In this document: positions 35,218 to 44,105 of the stretch, in pieces | How positions within the stretch are numbered: the stretch's first letter is position 1 | How the letters are laid out: every line of letters begins with the position of its first letter | From: Planctomycetota bacterium | GTDB lineage: Bacteria > Planctomycetota > Phycisphaerae > Sedimentisphaerales > Anaerobacaceae | Length of the DNA stretch: 57,031 nt | Reading direction: 5' to 3' | Assembly (NCBI GenBank): GCA_019456145.1 | Contig: VRUL01000028.1 | Location: forward strand, 3,218 to 60,248 | Notes under the pieces: generated by a model | What the model was told of the DNA's origin: nothing | The model's input: only the letters and a program-made list of their open reading frames with translations | The model's database searches: none | Position numbers and translations under genes: made by a program

Positions 35218-36108
35218 ATGCGACCATTTAAATTGTTAAGGTATTGTATTGAGTACTGTAAGTTAGTCTTTAAAGCCATAAAGTACGAACTTTGGCTCAG
35301 GTCAAGAGGAGTTCATGTAGGTTCTGTTGTAAAAAAGTCATTTTTCAGAGTAAAACCACGGATTGGAGATCCCGACAAGTTTCGCCAAACTATGTTGATG
35401 TATGCAAAGAAAACGAGAGAGTTTCAGGTGCAGGAGGAAGCAGGTGAACCGTTGCCTATAACCAAGATTGCTGGGCAGCCCTGGTGGCCGGAAGGAATCC
35501 AGAGGCCCAAATGCAAACATGGTCATGCTATGAACTTTGTTGCACAAATCTTTATCCCAGATGTTCCTCTTCCTAACATGCCTGAGAGTTCATTGCTCTC
35601 GTTTCATTACTGTGATCAATGTACTTCGGACGGGCGAACGTTCTTTGGTTGGATTGATAAAGAAAATAGGGGCTATGATCTTTCTATTTTTCATGATATC
35701 GACAAAAGAAAACCTGATATGAGAGGTCTGTTGGCTCCATCAATGACAAAATCATATAATGTCTCCTTTCGTGATATTGAAGAAGTTCCGGGAGGATTAT
35801 GTGAAGATGCCAATATTGAGCCTGTTGACGAGCCAAGAGATTTCCCTCAAGGCAGAGATGACTTTGATGAGGATATCTATCCTGGCCTGAAGCATGTGGC
35901 TAAGTCCAAAATTGGAGGATGGCCAACCTGGGTACAATTTCCAGAATGGCCTGTTAATCAACAAGGAGAGAAATATAAGTTTCTAGGTCAGTTAGACTGG
36001 AGACTATTCGATGGAACAGCGTGGTGTTCGGGAGGATATGCTTATTTGTTTATTACGGTGGATAACAATACACAATTTAAGGCTGAATTGGTGATTCAAA
36101 TTACATAG
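35218..36108 (+). CDS. DUF1963 (YwqG-like) protein
   Basis: 296 residues. The C-terminal half has the DUF1963 pattern: KIGGWPTWVQFP, KFLGQLDW and CSGGYAYLFITVD. The middle has KCKHGHAMNFVAQI and FHYCDQC, a possible metal site made of Cys and His. There is no signal peptide. The family is widespread and uncharacterised, often near toxin or stress genes. The DNA is AT-richer than addA. No ribosome site precedes the ATG, consistent with leaderless translation. Function unknown. Confidence 0.7.
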   Translation: MRPFKLLRYCIEYCKLVFKAIKYELWLRSRGVHVGSVVKKSFFRVKPRIGDPDKFRQTMLMYAKKTREFQVQEEAGEPLPITKIAGQPWWPEGIQRPKCKHGHAMNFVAQIFIPDVPLPNMPESSLLSFHYCDQCTSDGRTFFGWIDKENRGYDLSIFHDIDKRKPDMRGLLAPSMTKSYNVSFRDIEEVPGGLCEDANIEPVDEPRDFPQGRDDFDEDIYPGLKHVAKSKIGGWPTWVQFPEWPVNQQGEKYKFLGQLDWRLFDGTAWCSGGYAYLFITVDNNTQFKAELVIQIT

Positions 36109-36329
36109 GTACGACCAAGAATAGTGAAGTAGGCAAAAGACTTATAGGCTTTAATATTCTCGTAGGGTCTACAACTTGATTGCATAAGCGGAATTATTCA
36201 ATAAACAAAAACCTGCACTTCCCATCAACTTAAGGATATCCGCTAACTTTAGTTAGAGTATACGGTAGATATTTCGGATTTCAATAGCAAAAGCGCGACC
36301 AAAAAAAACACTTTTTTTTCATTTTTTTG

Positions 36330-36358
36330 TTGACCATTGTTTGGATAACTGTTAAAAT
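36330..36358 (+). promoter_or_regulatory. Strong promoter with T-rich upstream tract
   Basis: TTGACC (36330-36335), exactly 17 nt, TAAAAT (36353-36358), preceded by two T8/T7 runs. The predicted start near 36365 falls at the first base pairs of a hairpin series. No gene starts within 500 bp downstream. The preceding 36109-36329 stretch holds nothing else recognisable. Confidence 0.65.
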
Positions 36359-36364
36359 ACCTGT

Positions 36365-36446
36365 ATGTTTGCTAGTAGGCAAACGTAAAACGCCAGCAGG
36401 CGACAGATATAGCGGAGAACCGCACGTCTTTGTATCAGCAGATACA
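36365..36446 (+). ncRNA. Candidate structured RNA: four consecutive hairpins after a strong promoter
   Basis: Hairpin 1: GTTTGC/GCAAAC (36367-36384). Hairpin 2: CGCC-AGCA-GGCG (36391-36402). Hairpin 3: GCGG-AGAA-CCGC (36412-36423). Hairpin 4: TGTATC-AGCA-GATACA (36431-36446). ACGT at 36383-36386 can pair with ACGT at 36424-36427 to close a three-way junction around hairpins 2 and 3. Two loops are identical (AGCA). It matches no riboswitch or sRNA class I know. It could be a free sRNA or the start of a long pfp leader. Confidence 0.35.
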
Positions 36447-36633
36447 CACCATAAACCTTTATTTGGCAAGCAAGGCAAACTTTTGAATTTAGGTCATTTA
36501 TATTTTGATATTGTTTAGAATTTAGAGCTTAGAGTTTAGGATTTCAGATGCATGGCTATGAACAACGAACTACCAACTACAATCTACGCAAGCAGCCTAT
36601 CCAGCCCAGATTATCAACCATTTGTGACCTTAT

Positions 36634-36784
36634 TATGCAAAACGAACCCAATTTCCGAAAAAGTCAAATGAACGTATATAAAGTATTAACAAGAGATTAT
36701 GAAAAAAGGACACTTGGTGGAATGGGAAAAAACAAAGCCAATTCAAACCCAATCAAAGCCAATTTAAATCCAATTTCCGATTAT
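36634..36784 (+). repeat. Planctomycete interspersed repeat (NKANSNPIKAN type)
   Basis: The translation reads MQNEPNFRKSQMNVYKVLTR, then DYEKRTLGGMGKNKANSNPI and KANLNPIS. This is a multi-copy sequence often mistaken for coding DNA in planctomycete genomes. It lies in the pfp leader in frame with pfp and creates a false N-terminal extension. Confidence 0.7.
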
Positions 36785-36886
36785 CCTTGTGTCTTTGAAT
36801 TGGCTGTGTATAATCTCGTTCTACAAGTTGGTATCGTAATGCACAGCATACCTAAAGGCAGAAATTTCAAATGGAGAGTATATGAA

Positions 36887-38098
36887 ATGGCAGATGCACC
36901 AAGAGCAAATGCAGTAGTAGCACAATCAGGCGGTCCGACCGCCGTGATAAATGCGTCCTTAGTGGGCGTTATCGAAGAGGCCAGCAAACATCCGGAAATC
37001 CAGAACCTCTACGGCTCCCTGCACGCAGTAGTAGGAATGGCAAACGACCAGTTCATTGACCTGAAAAAAGTCTCGGCTGATACCCTGGAATTAGTGGCCG
37101 CTTCACCATGCTCGGCCCTTGGTTCTAGCCGGGATAAGCCCGATGAGGCATATTGTTCCAGGATTCTGGAGGTCTTCAAAAAGAGAAATATCCGATATTT
37201 CTTCTATATCGGAGGCAACGACTCGGCTAATACGGCTCATATTCTCAATATGATGGCCGATGACATAGATTTTGATATACGGGCATTTCATATTCCCAAG
37301 ACGGTGGATAACGATTTGCTGGTAACCGACCATTGCCCGGGCTTTGGGACCGCTGCGAAATTCGAGGCCCTCGCGCTGATGGGTGACGATTTGGATAACC
37401 GGACACTGCCTGGTGTAAAAATCGATGTGATTATGGGCAGGCATGCGGGTTTTATGACGGCGGCCACCGCACTGGGTAAACAAAGGGATGATGACGGGCC
37501 GCATCTTGTATATGTTCCCGAAAGGGTGGTTTCGATGGACAAATTCCTGGGCGATGTAGATGGCGTCTTGAAGAAGCTGGGCCGGTGCGTGATTACGGCC
37601 AGCGAGGGGATCTGTGACTCTGACGGTGTTACATGGGCTAAAAAACTGGCACAAGAGGCTGAAACAGATGCGCACGGCAACATTCAGCTTTCCGGCTCTG
37701 GTGCGCTGGCTGATTTTCTTTCAGGGCAGGTAAAGAGCAAACTTGGCGCAAAACGCGTGAGAGCCGACACGTTTGGGTATCTGCAAAGGTGTTTTGCTGG
37801 CTTGCAATCAGAAGTCGATGTTCGCGAGGCGCGGTGGTGCGGGCGTCATGCGGTTAAATATGCTATGGAAGAGGACAACGGATCAGTGGCGATTAAACGG
37901 CTTGGCAACGGAGCGGATTATAAGGTTGAACTATTCCGCACCGAGCTTCAGAACGTGGCTGAAAAGACCAAGTCTATGCCGGACGAATTCATTAACGCCG
38001 AGGGCAACGGCGTAACCGACGCCTTTATCGAATACGCAATGCCCCTGACCGGCGGACTGCCAAAAACGGAATTTCTTGGAAACTATCCAAAGGTGTAG
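36887..38098 (+). CDS. pfp: Pyrophosphate-type 6-phosphofructokinase
   Basis: 403 residues from the ATG at 36887 (GGAG upstream; the protein begins MADAPRANAVVAQSGGPTAV). The first GG motif SGGPTAVINAS is near 14-24. FYIGGNDSANTA is the catalytic/PPi loop, PKTVDNDL has the lysine and Asp of the PPi-PFK signature, and GRHAGFMTAATAL binds the sugar phosphate. It converts fructose 6-phosphate to the 1,6-bisphosphate using PPi rather than ATP; PPi use is inferred from motifs. The frame stays open upstream through an interspersed repeat that should not be counted. Confidence 0.85.
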   Translation: MADAPRANAVVAQSGGPTAVINASLVGVIEEASKHPEIQNLYGSLHAVVGMANDQFIDLKKVSADTLELVAASPCSALGSSRDKPDEAYCSRILEVFKKRNIRYFFYIGGNDSANTAHILNMMADDIDFDIRAFHIPKTVDNDLLVTDHCPGFGTAAKFEALALMGDDLDNRTLPGVKIDVIMGRHAGFMTAATALGKQRDDDGPHLVYVPERVVSMDKFLGDVDGVLKKLGRCVITASEGICDSDGVTWAKKLAQEAETDAHGNIQLSGSGALADFLSGQVKSKLGAKRVRADTFGYLQRCFAGLQSEVDVREARWCGRHAVKYAMEEDNGSVAIKRLGNGADYKVELFRTELQNVAEKTKSMPDEFINAEGNGVTDAFIEYAMPLTGGLPKTEFLGNYPKV

Positions 38099-38116
38099 AA
38101 ACTATCCAAAGGTGTA
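38079..38116 (+). repeat. 19-bp tandem duplication across the pfp stop codon
   Basis: GAAACTATCCAAAGGTGTA occurs at 38079-38097 and again at 38098-38116. The first copy still ends in the in-frame TAG, so the protein is unchanged. Confidence 0.9.
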
Positions 38117-38172
38117 GTGCCGATACAGCCCTTCGATTCGGCTTAGGGTAAGCTGTGAAGCGAAAGCAAATT

Positions 38173-39159
38173 TCATTTATTCCTTGATAGATTTCCCAGC
38201 TTCGCCGGCGCAATTTTTGTAAACTGTTTCCATTTTACCTGGATAACGTCCGTTGCCTTTCTATCGTTGTGAATATATAGTCCATACCTGAGGCGAAGTG
38301 GTTTATCAGGCTGAATTGTCCTTGGCCCATCGTGGGTTAGAGAAGCACCCATCCAGCCATCGTTTCGGACGTGAAAATAGGTTGGAAAGTTCGGATTGTC
38401 GGGGTGGTCAAAAAGGGTGATACCTTCTAATTTTCCATTTGTTATTGGCCCGGAATAGTCAACCCATCTGGCGCGTTTCCAGAAGACATTTTTTTCGTTG
38501 ACTGCTCCTTCAGAGTTTCGAATCGTCCCGCCGCCGTCGTTGACGCCGATGGTTTTGGCCATTCGGATGCCAATCATTCCAAAAGGAGTTTTTCCAAGCG
38601 TAACCGCTGTACCATTGGCCTTGAATTCCATATCGATAATCATAAGCCATTCTGAGTCGTCGAGGATCATGGTTGTTACCCGGCGTATTTCGTGAAGAAG
38701 GACTTTGTCTTTATTGGTTACCCACTGGTTTTCTGTGATTATATATGAAGCCCGGTCGCCATCTTCAAATTTGACAATCCGTTTGTGGCGAACCTTTCCT
38801 TTGCCGCCGTCGCTCCAAAAATCAGTTCCGCCGACGTCATGGTGTGAAATCCAGACTGAATTGTGATGGCTGTGGGATTCGGGGTCGTGGGGATGGCCCA
38901 TACGTGTAAGGGAGCGGCCTGAAGGGCCGATTACTGGAAATATGAATGGCCGATGAAGAGAAGGGCTAAAGTGGTATCGGGCAATCTCTGCTCCATCTCG
39001 CTGAAAAGAAGCCTGATGGTAAGGCATCGGTATGATCTGCATGCGCGGAACGGGTTTTGGAGTGGAATATGCATTTTGTGAGTGTGTGTTTGTAGAAATC
39101 AAAAGTGCAAACATGAGATATGTGAAAGCTCTTTTAAATAAAATGTTGAAAGAAATCAT
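38173..39159 (-). CDS. DUF6807/PmoA-family secreted protein
   Basis: 328 residues. Signal peptide about 1-27. The conserved GHPHDPESHSHHNSVWISHHDV and GGTDFWSDGG region is the hallmark of the DUF6807 (PmoA-like) family, and FFHVRNDGWMGASLT-like text near 260 also fits. These proteins occur in planctomycete and Bacteroidetes sugar-degradation gene sets, often beside Gfo/Idh dehydrogenases. The name PmoA is historical and no methane oxidation is implied. The ribosome site is weak. Its enzymatic role is unknown. Confidence 0.8.
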   Translation of the reverse strand: MISFNILFKRAFTYLMFALLISTNTHSQNAYSTPKPVPRMQIIPMPYHQASFQRDGAEIARYHFSPSLHRPFIFPVIGPSGRSLTRMGHPHDPESHSHHNSVWISHHDVGGTDFWSDGGKGKVRHKRIVKFEDGDRASYIITENQWVTNKDKVLLHEIRRVTTMILDDSEWLMIIDMEFKANGTAVTLGKTPFGMIGIRMAKTIGVNDGGGTIRNSEGAVNEKNVFWKRARWVDYSGPITNGKLEGITLFDHPDNPNFPTYFHVRNDGWMGASLTHDGPRTIQPDKPLRLRYGLYIHNDRKATDVIQVKWKQFTKIAPAKLGNLSRNK

Positions 39160-39205
39160 TGTTCAGACATTTCCTTATAAGTATTCAGGGCTGAAAACCG
39201 CGATT

Positions 39206-39262
39206 TCAGTTAAGCCGATGTTTTGTGCTTGCTTTTGCTGTTATAGTGGTCATTTTTTTCAT
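39206..39262 (-). CDS. Possible 18-residue ORF with a strong ribosome site
   Basis: ATG at 39262 encodes MKKMTTITAKASTKHRLN. GGAGGTG lies 5-11 nt upstream, inside a perfect 6-bp hairpin (CACCTC/GAGGTG, around 39269-39281), which could hide it. It lies after ftsY and 46 bp before the DUF6807 gene on the same strand. It could be a leader peptide, a very small protein or chance. Confidence 0.3.
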   Translation of the reverse strand: MKKMTTITAKASTKHRLN

Positions 39263-39286
39263 TTTTCTCACCTCCGAGGTGGATCT

Positions 39287-40210
39287 TTAAGTAAACAATG
39301 CTTCGACAAATGTTTCCGGGTCGAATTCTGCGATATCTTCTGGTTTTTCGCCCAGGCCTACGAATTTTACCGGTATGTCGAGCTGGTCTTTAATAGCAAT
39401 GACGATTCCGCCTCGTGCGGTTCCATCAAGTTTGGCCAGGAATATTCCCGTAACGTTAATTGCTTCGGTGAATATTTTTGCCTGGATGATAGCATTCTGG
39501 CCGGTAGTGGCGTCGAGAACCAGCAATACTTCATTCGGAGCACCGGGGATTTTTCGGGCCACTATGTCACGAATCTTGGTTAACTGCTGCATCAGGTCCT
39601 TTTTCGTATGTAATCGGCCGGCTGTGTCCAGGATGAGGATATCCACACCTCTTGCGACAGCGGCTTCACAGGCATCGAAAGCAACAGCTGCCGGGTCGCT
39701 GCCGGTTTTGTGTTTTACAATTTGGACGCCAATACGTTCAGCCCAGATGGTTAATTGTTCAACGGCAGCGGCACGGAACGTGTCGCAGGCAGCGAGCAAA
39801 ACCGTTTCGTTATTCTGGGTGAATATATGGGCGAGTTTGGCGATACTGGTGGTTTTTCCGGTGCCGTTGACGCCGGCAACCAGGATGACCGTAGGGGGGG
39901 CAGAGGCAGTATGTAATTGCCTATCTCGGTCCGGCCAATAGCTTTTGATGTGCTCCTTTAGAAAGGGCAGTATTTCGTCGGTTGTAGCGATTTGCCTGCT
40001 GCGGTAAGCATCACGCAGGCCGGATACGAGCTTGTCCGTCGTTTCTACGCCGATATCGTCGCTTAACAGCGTTTCTTCCAGCTCATCAAGCAAGGTTTCA
40101 TCGATATTTCTGCCTAAAGTGAGTACTGATGAAAGCGAAGAGGTGATTTTGTCGCGTGTTTTACCCAGCCGGTCTTTGAAATATCCTGCTGTCTTAGTGA
40201 AAATTCCCAT
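39287..40210 (-). CDS. ftsY: Signal recognition particle receptor FtsY
   Basis: 307 residues, the NG core without the acidic A domain of E. coli, as in many bacteria. The N domain is followed by the GTPase motifs GVNGTGKTTSIAKLA (G1), DTFRAAAVEQL (G2), LDTAGRLH (G3), AKLDGTARGG (G4) and GLGEKPEDIAEFD, the FtsY-specific C-terminal signature. It docks SRP-ribosome complexes to the membrane for co-translational insertion. It is divergent from dnaA. Confidence 0.95.
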   Translation of the reverse strand: MGIFTKTAGYFKDRLGKTRDKITSSLSSVLTLGRNIDETLLDELEETLLSDDIGVETTDKLVSGLRDAYRSRQIATTDEILPFLKEHIKSYWPDRDRQLHTASAPPTVILVAGVNGTGKTTSIAKLAHIFTQNNETVLLAACDTFRAAAVEQLTIWAERIGVQIVKHKTGSDPAAVAFDACEAAVARGVDILILDTAGRLHTKKDLMQQLTKIRDIVARKIPGAPNEVLLVLDATTGQNAIIQAKIFTEAINVTGIFLAKLDGTARGGIVIAIKDQLDIPVKFVGLGEKPEDIAEFDPETFVEALFT

Positions 40211-40400
40211 TATGGCTTCCTTAAAAGCGGCGTATACCCTACAGCGTATAGGAAATAGCGAAAAGCGTAAAGCAAAAATATATTGGACTTACAATTCCCC
40301 TGTTTTAGCATAAGAGTTTTTAGGTTATTTGCTTATTATGGGGACAGTCTATCGGCCAGAAGAAATATGCATATTTTTTCTTTTTTCTGCAAGTTTCTTT

Positions 40401-40429
40401 TTGACAAACCATGCAATTCGAATTAGATT
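40401..40429 (+). promoter_or_regulatory. Promoter of dnaA
   Basis: TTGACA (40401-40406), 17-nt spacer, TAGATT (40424-40429), preceded by a T-rich tract. The leader would be about 130 nt. No TTATCCACA-type DnaA box was seen in the 40211-40568 gap, which holds no other gene. Confidence 0.6.
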
Positions 40430-40568
40430 TTGATTAGCGGATTTGCTCAGGCAAAGGTGTTAGCCTGTTGGCGGCCTTGTAAAAGTTTTTAACAGGGATT
40501 TTTTTGATTGTCATTTGTTGTTTGCATTGAGCGCAGATTAGGTAAGCCTTTCGCGAAGGAGGGTGGTC

Positions 40569-41888
40569 TTGGCAGTTCAGGAAGTTGAAGACATTTTCGC
40601 TGATATTGTTGATTGTGTAAAAGCACTTGACCCAGCCAACGTCCGGAGGTGGTTTGAGAAGTTAACGGTTACGCACCTGAGCGGTGGTTTACTCGAAATC
40701 GGTTGTCCCGATGAGGCAACCCTTCAGTTCTTACGCGACAACTGCAAAAACAGCTTCACCCAGGCAGCTCAACGAATAACCGGCCATCTTGTAACGGTGG
40801 ATTTCAACATTGTTGCCCGGGACGAGTCCGGCCGTCGCTCTGACCGAAGCATGCTTGGTCCTAAACTTCATCCCGATTATACGTTTGATAATTTCGTAGT
40901 GGGGCCGAGCAACCGCCTTGGCCATGCGAGCTGCGTTGCTGTGAGCCATTCGTTGGGCAATACTTACAATCCTCTTTTTCTTTACGGCAGTTCCGGCCTT
41001 GGCAAGACCCACCTTTTGCACGCTGTCTGTTACGAGGTCAGGCAGAAAGTTGATAAGGCGGTAATTCAGTTTTTGAGTTGTGAAGAATTCATCAACAGAT
41101 TCATCAGAGCGATCGAGAAAGGGAATTTGGCCGGCTTTCAAAACCAGTTTCGCACGGTCGATGCGCTGGTAATCGACGATGTTCAGTTTTTTCGCGAACG
41201 TGAGCAAAGTCAGGAAGAGTTCTTCCATACCTTTAATGCCCTTTACAACAACGGTAAACAAATCATTCTAAGCGCCGATAGCCCCCCGGGAAAGATGCCT
41301 TCACTTGAGGATCGTCTTATCAGCCGGTTCAACTGGGGTCTGGTCACCAGAATCGATCCGCCAAGCTATGAGACGAGAGTGGCAATTGTGCAAAAGAAAG
41401 CCCACATTCGCGGTATAAATATTTCCGATGAAATAACTGAATACATTGCACGTAAAGTACATGCAAATATCAGGGAATTGGAAGGTGCTTTGACGACTAT
41501 CTACGCTGTATCAACTACAACGGGAAAGCCGATTACACTTGAGCTGGCTCAGATAGCTCTGGAAGGGCAAATTGAATCAGCGGCCAGATTTATAAGTATT
41601 ACTGATATTATCGAAGTGGTAACCGGTCATTTTGATGTTCGTCTTGCGGATTTGCAGAGCAAAAGACGCAGTCAAAGCATCACTTTGCCCCGCCAGATTT
41701 GCATGTATTTAGCGAGAAATCTAACGAAACACAGCCTCGAAGAAATTGGCGGACATTTGGGGGGCCGGGACCATACGACCGTTATGCACGCTTGCAACAA
41801 GATTGGTCAGGCTGATCGCAGCGACACACAAATGCACGCATTGCTGGCCGAACTGACAAAGCAGATCACGCAAGTCCCAAAAGCCTAA
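40569..41888 (+). CDS. dnaA: Chromosomal replication initiator DnaA
   Basis: 439 residues from TTG at 40569, chosen because AAGGAGGG (40556-40563) sits 5 nt before it; GTG at 40563 would overlap that site. The N-terminal domain I is followed by the AAA+ core with TFDNFVVGPSN, Walker A GSSGLGKTH, Walker B LVIDDVQFF and sensor LISRFNWGLV. The C-terminal domain IV contains IGGHLGGRDHTTVMHA, the DnaA box-binding signature. dnaN and rpmH are not adjacent; the neighbours are ftsY and a CotH gene, an unusual setting. Confidence 0.95.
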   Translation: MAVQEVEDIFADIVDCVKALDPANVRRWFEKLTVTHLSGGLLEIGCPDEATLQFLRDNCKNSFTQAAQRITGHLVTVDFNIVARDESGRRSDRSMLGPKLHPDYTFDNFVVGPSNRLGHASCVAVSHSLGNTYNPLFLYGSSGLGKTHLLHAVCYEVRQKVDKAVIQFLSCEEFINRFIRAIEKGNLAGFQNQFRTVDALVIDDVQFFREREQSQEEFFHTFNALYNNGKQIILSADSPPGKMPSLEDRLISRFNWGLVTRIDPPSYETRVAIVQKKAHIRGINISDEITEYIARKVHANIRELEGALTTIYAVSTTTGKPITLELAQIALEGQIESAARFISITDIIEVVTGHFDVRLADLQSKRRSQSITLPRQICMYLARNLTKHSLEEIGGHLGGRDHTTVMHACNKIGQADRSDTQMHALLAELTKQITQVPKA

Positions 41889-42023
41889 AACCACCTGGGT
41901 TTGTGAATCAGCGCATAAAATTCGCAGTTATTGGATATGGGCTTGTGACGGGTACTCTTTTCCAGAAATAGGATAGTACGACGACAATATTTCTAAAACA
42001 TTCGCTAAGATGTGGCAAATAAA

Positions 42024-42048
42024 AAGGCTGTGAACAATGCACAGCCTT
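42024..42048 (-). terminator. Terminator of CotH-like gene
   Basis: AAGGCTGTG (42024-42032) and CACAGCCTT (42040-42048) with a 7-nt loop. On the minus strand a T5 run follows. It is nearly the same sequence as the terminators at 44578 and 45735. Confidence 0.85.
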
Positions 42049-42101
42049 AAGGTAATAAACCTAATTTTATATTGCTTTTCTCAATATCGGTCATGAGTGA
42101 T

Positions 42102-43985
42102 TTATGGCTGGTTGCACTCATTTAGCCAATACTTAATTATATAGAATAAATCCTCACGATTAACTACCTGGTTTTGATTAATATCACTGACAAGGTCTTG
42201 GCCGGTTAGCTGCAAATCGCCTGCAAATATTGCAAAGTCCTTAAAATTAACAAAGTTAATTCCGTCGAGATTTGCCGAATTACAACCGCTGGATATTTCC
42301 TTTGTGACCAAAATGTCGTCAACCCACGCATTCTCTCCAGTTTCGGGAGTAGCTTCAAAACGTACCCTGAAATTTGGTACGAAATACTGGCTGTCTGTTA
42401 TTGTATTAGCATAGTACAGCCACACATCATCACCCCCAAGGGTATCAAGGTCGTCGATAAGGTTATAGTTGGTCCCATTATAAAAATACAAAAACAGGTC
42501 TTTTGCTGTATCCGTGTCATCCTTCATAAACCAGAAACGTACGTGGATGAAGGCAGCGTCAGTAGTGTCTAAAGCATCGCAGGTGAAGTAACCATTATTA
42601 TCTCTGTTTGCCCAGGCCGAAGCTGTGCCAGTTGCATAATTGGTTGTATCTATCAGCCAGTTATGAGGCCAATACCATTCGGCATCCCAAACTGGACCCT
42701 CAAAGCCATCCTGGATTAAGATAATCCCTGGAGGCGGTAGAGGCTCATCAGCATCCACCTGAGCCATGACATTAGCGATTCTATCCGAAATCCAGCTTTG
42801 AAGACTGTTGAATCGCTCCTGGACGCCGGCCAAACCCGGGGTACTTAACTGATTGTACGGGTCTGCTGCCAGGGCGTCAGTTAATACCGGCTCAATCAAA
42901 TCAAGAAAGGCATGAATATTGGCCTCCGACAACGGGCCGTTAAGAAGGTCTCTTGTTATCCTGTTATAGTGGGAACGAAGCGTCGGATTTCCCAGGATAA
43001 TCTGCTGCCAGGTAGTTGTCCCTCTGTCATTTTTATAGATGTCCATATCGACCTTACCCATTACCGAATCCACATCCCAGGGTATATACCTCCTTTTTTG
43101 GCCACTGCCGTCATCGAAGTCCAAAAAGTAGTTATTTTTGTAATGGTTAAAAAGCCCGTCTGTATTCGCATTGAGAGCGTCTGTAGCCTCCATGGCCAAC
43201 ATTCCCTGAATGTTGACCCATTCATTCATATCCGCAACGAGGTTGTCATCGTCTGGAGTTGGACAAAGTTGTCCCGAGTACTTTTTGCTGCCAAATGGCT
43301 CGTAACAAAGTGCCAGTACCGCAGGGCTGGCAGGATTTAAGGCATCACCCACTTTGAGCAGGAAGTCGGTTTGGCCCTCCTGTTTATAGAGCCAGACTTG
43401 ATCTTTTACGTAAAGGTCGCGGTTTCGCAGAAACTGCTTATTTATCTGTTCGACGTTGACATAGACGCCTCTGTACACACCGTTGACGTAAACTTTCACC
43501 CAGTTACCTCGCCATGCGTCATAGCCGTAACCTTCGGGTGCTGATGCCATCCGGTGCAGGTTGCAGGCCAGGCCCTCGGCCACGACATCCTGGTCGTCAC
43601 CGTTTTCCAGACTCAGTTTGTTCAGGCTGTGCCACTTCTGGCCTGTTATGTATTCATTGATATCAACTTTTAAGCTGATTTTGTAGGGGTCGGTCTCGCT
43701 CGGTAATGCATCGCCGGATTTTCTGCGCACCGAGACATATAGTTTATTATCTTCTTCGCCATCAGCCCAAAATAAGGCGGGTACTTCAATGTTAAAGGTC
43801 ATATCGTACCGGATAACGTCCCAGTCAGAGGGATTCACCGTCTGGATGTTCAGCGTCAGCAATTGGGTAGGTTCAAAAATTCCCGGCCAATCCGGGATTT
43901 GTGCCTGTGCTGAACCTGTACAACACATAGTGCTCAGCACGACCGTGACAATCACTAATATTGCTATTGTTAATGAATGTTTCAT
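42102..43985 (-). CDS. Secreted CotH-kinase-family protein with dockerin-like tail
   Basis: 627 residues. Signal peptide about 1-28 (ending AQA). A CotH domain (about 40-400) carries GNWVKVYVNGVYRGVYVNVEQI and the IPWDVDSVMGK motif, where the aspartates match the DxD/catalytic residues of CotH-type protein kinases. A beta-sandwich module follows (about 425-560, WAEWYWPHNW-like start, carbohydrate-binding style), then a dockerin-like end DINQNQVVNREDLFYIIKYWL. The role may be phosphorylation of exported proteins or spore-coat-like surface assembly; kinase activity is inferred from family. It has a very long structured leader. Confidence 0.8.
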   Translation of the reverse strand: MKHSLTIAILVIVTVVLSTMCCTGSAQAQIPDWPGIFEPTQLLTLNIQTVNPSDWDVIRYDMTFNIEVPALFWADGEEDNKLYVSVRRKSGDALPSETDPYKISLKVDINEYITGQKWHSLNKLSLENGDDQDVVAEGLACNLHRMASAPEGYGYDAWRGNWVKVYVNGVYRGVYVNVEQINKQFLRNRDLYVKDQVWLYKQEGQTDFLLKVGDALNPASPAVLALCYEPFGSKKYSGQLCPTPDDDNLVADMNEWVNIQGMLAMEATDALNANTDGLFNHYKNNYFLDFDDGSGQKRRYIPWDVDSVMGKVDMDIYKNDRGTTTWQQIILGNPTLRSHYNRITRDLLNGPLSEANIHAFLDLIEPVLTDALAADPYNQLSTPGLAGVQERFNSLQSWISDRIANVMAQVDADEPLPPPGIILIQDGFEGPVWDAEWYWPHNWLIDTTNYATGTASAWANRDNNGYFTCDALDTTDAAFIHVRFWFMKDDTDTAKDLFLYFYNGTNYNLIDDLDTLGGDDVWLYYANTITDSQYFVPNFRVRFEATPETGENAWVDDILVTKEISSGCNSANLDGINFVNFKDFAIFAGDLQLTGQDLVSDINQNQVVNREDLFYIIKYWLNECNQP

Positions 43986-44105
43986 CTTGCCATCCTCAGA
44001 TTCTGTGTAGAATAATGTTTGCTAACTGTAATAGTAAATGCGGAAATCCAGCCCGTACATCCTTGTGTGAAAATACAGAAAGGATCGTGTTAGCAAAGTC
44101 GTCAA

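Noticed and set aside
36327..36518. 63-codon plus-strand frame across the hairpin region
   Set aside because: It begins upstream of the predicted transcription start, has no ribosome site, and the hairpins explain the sequence better.
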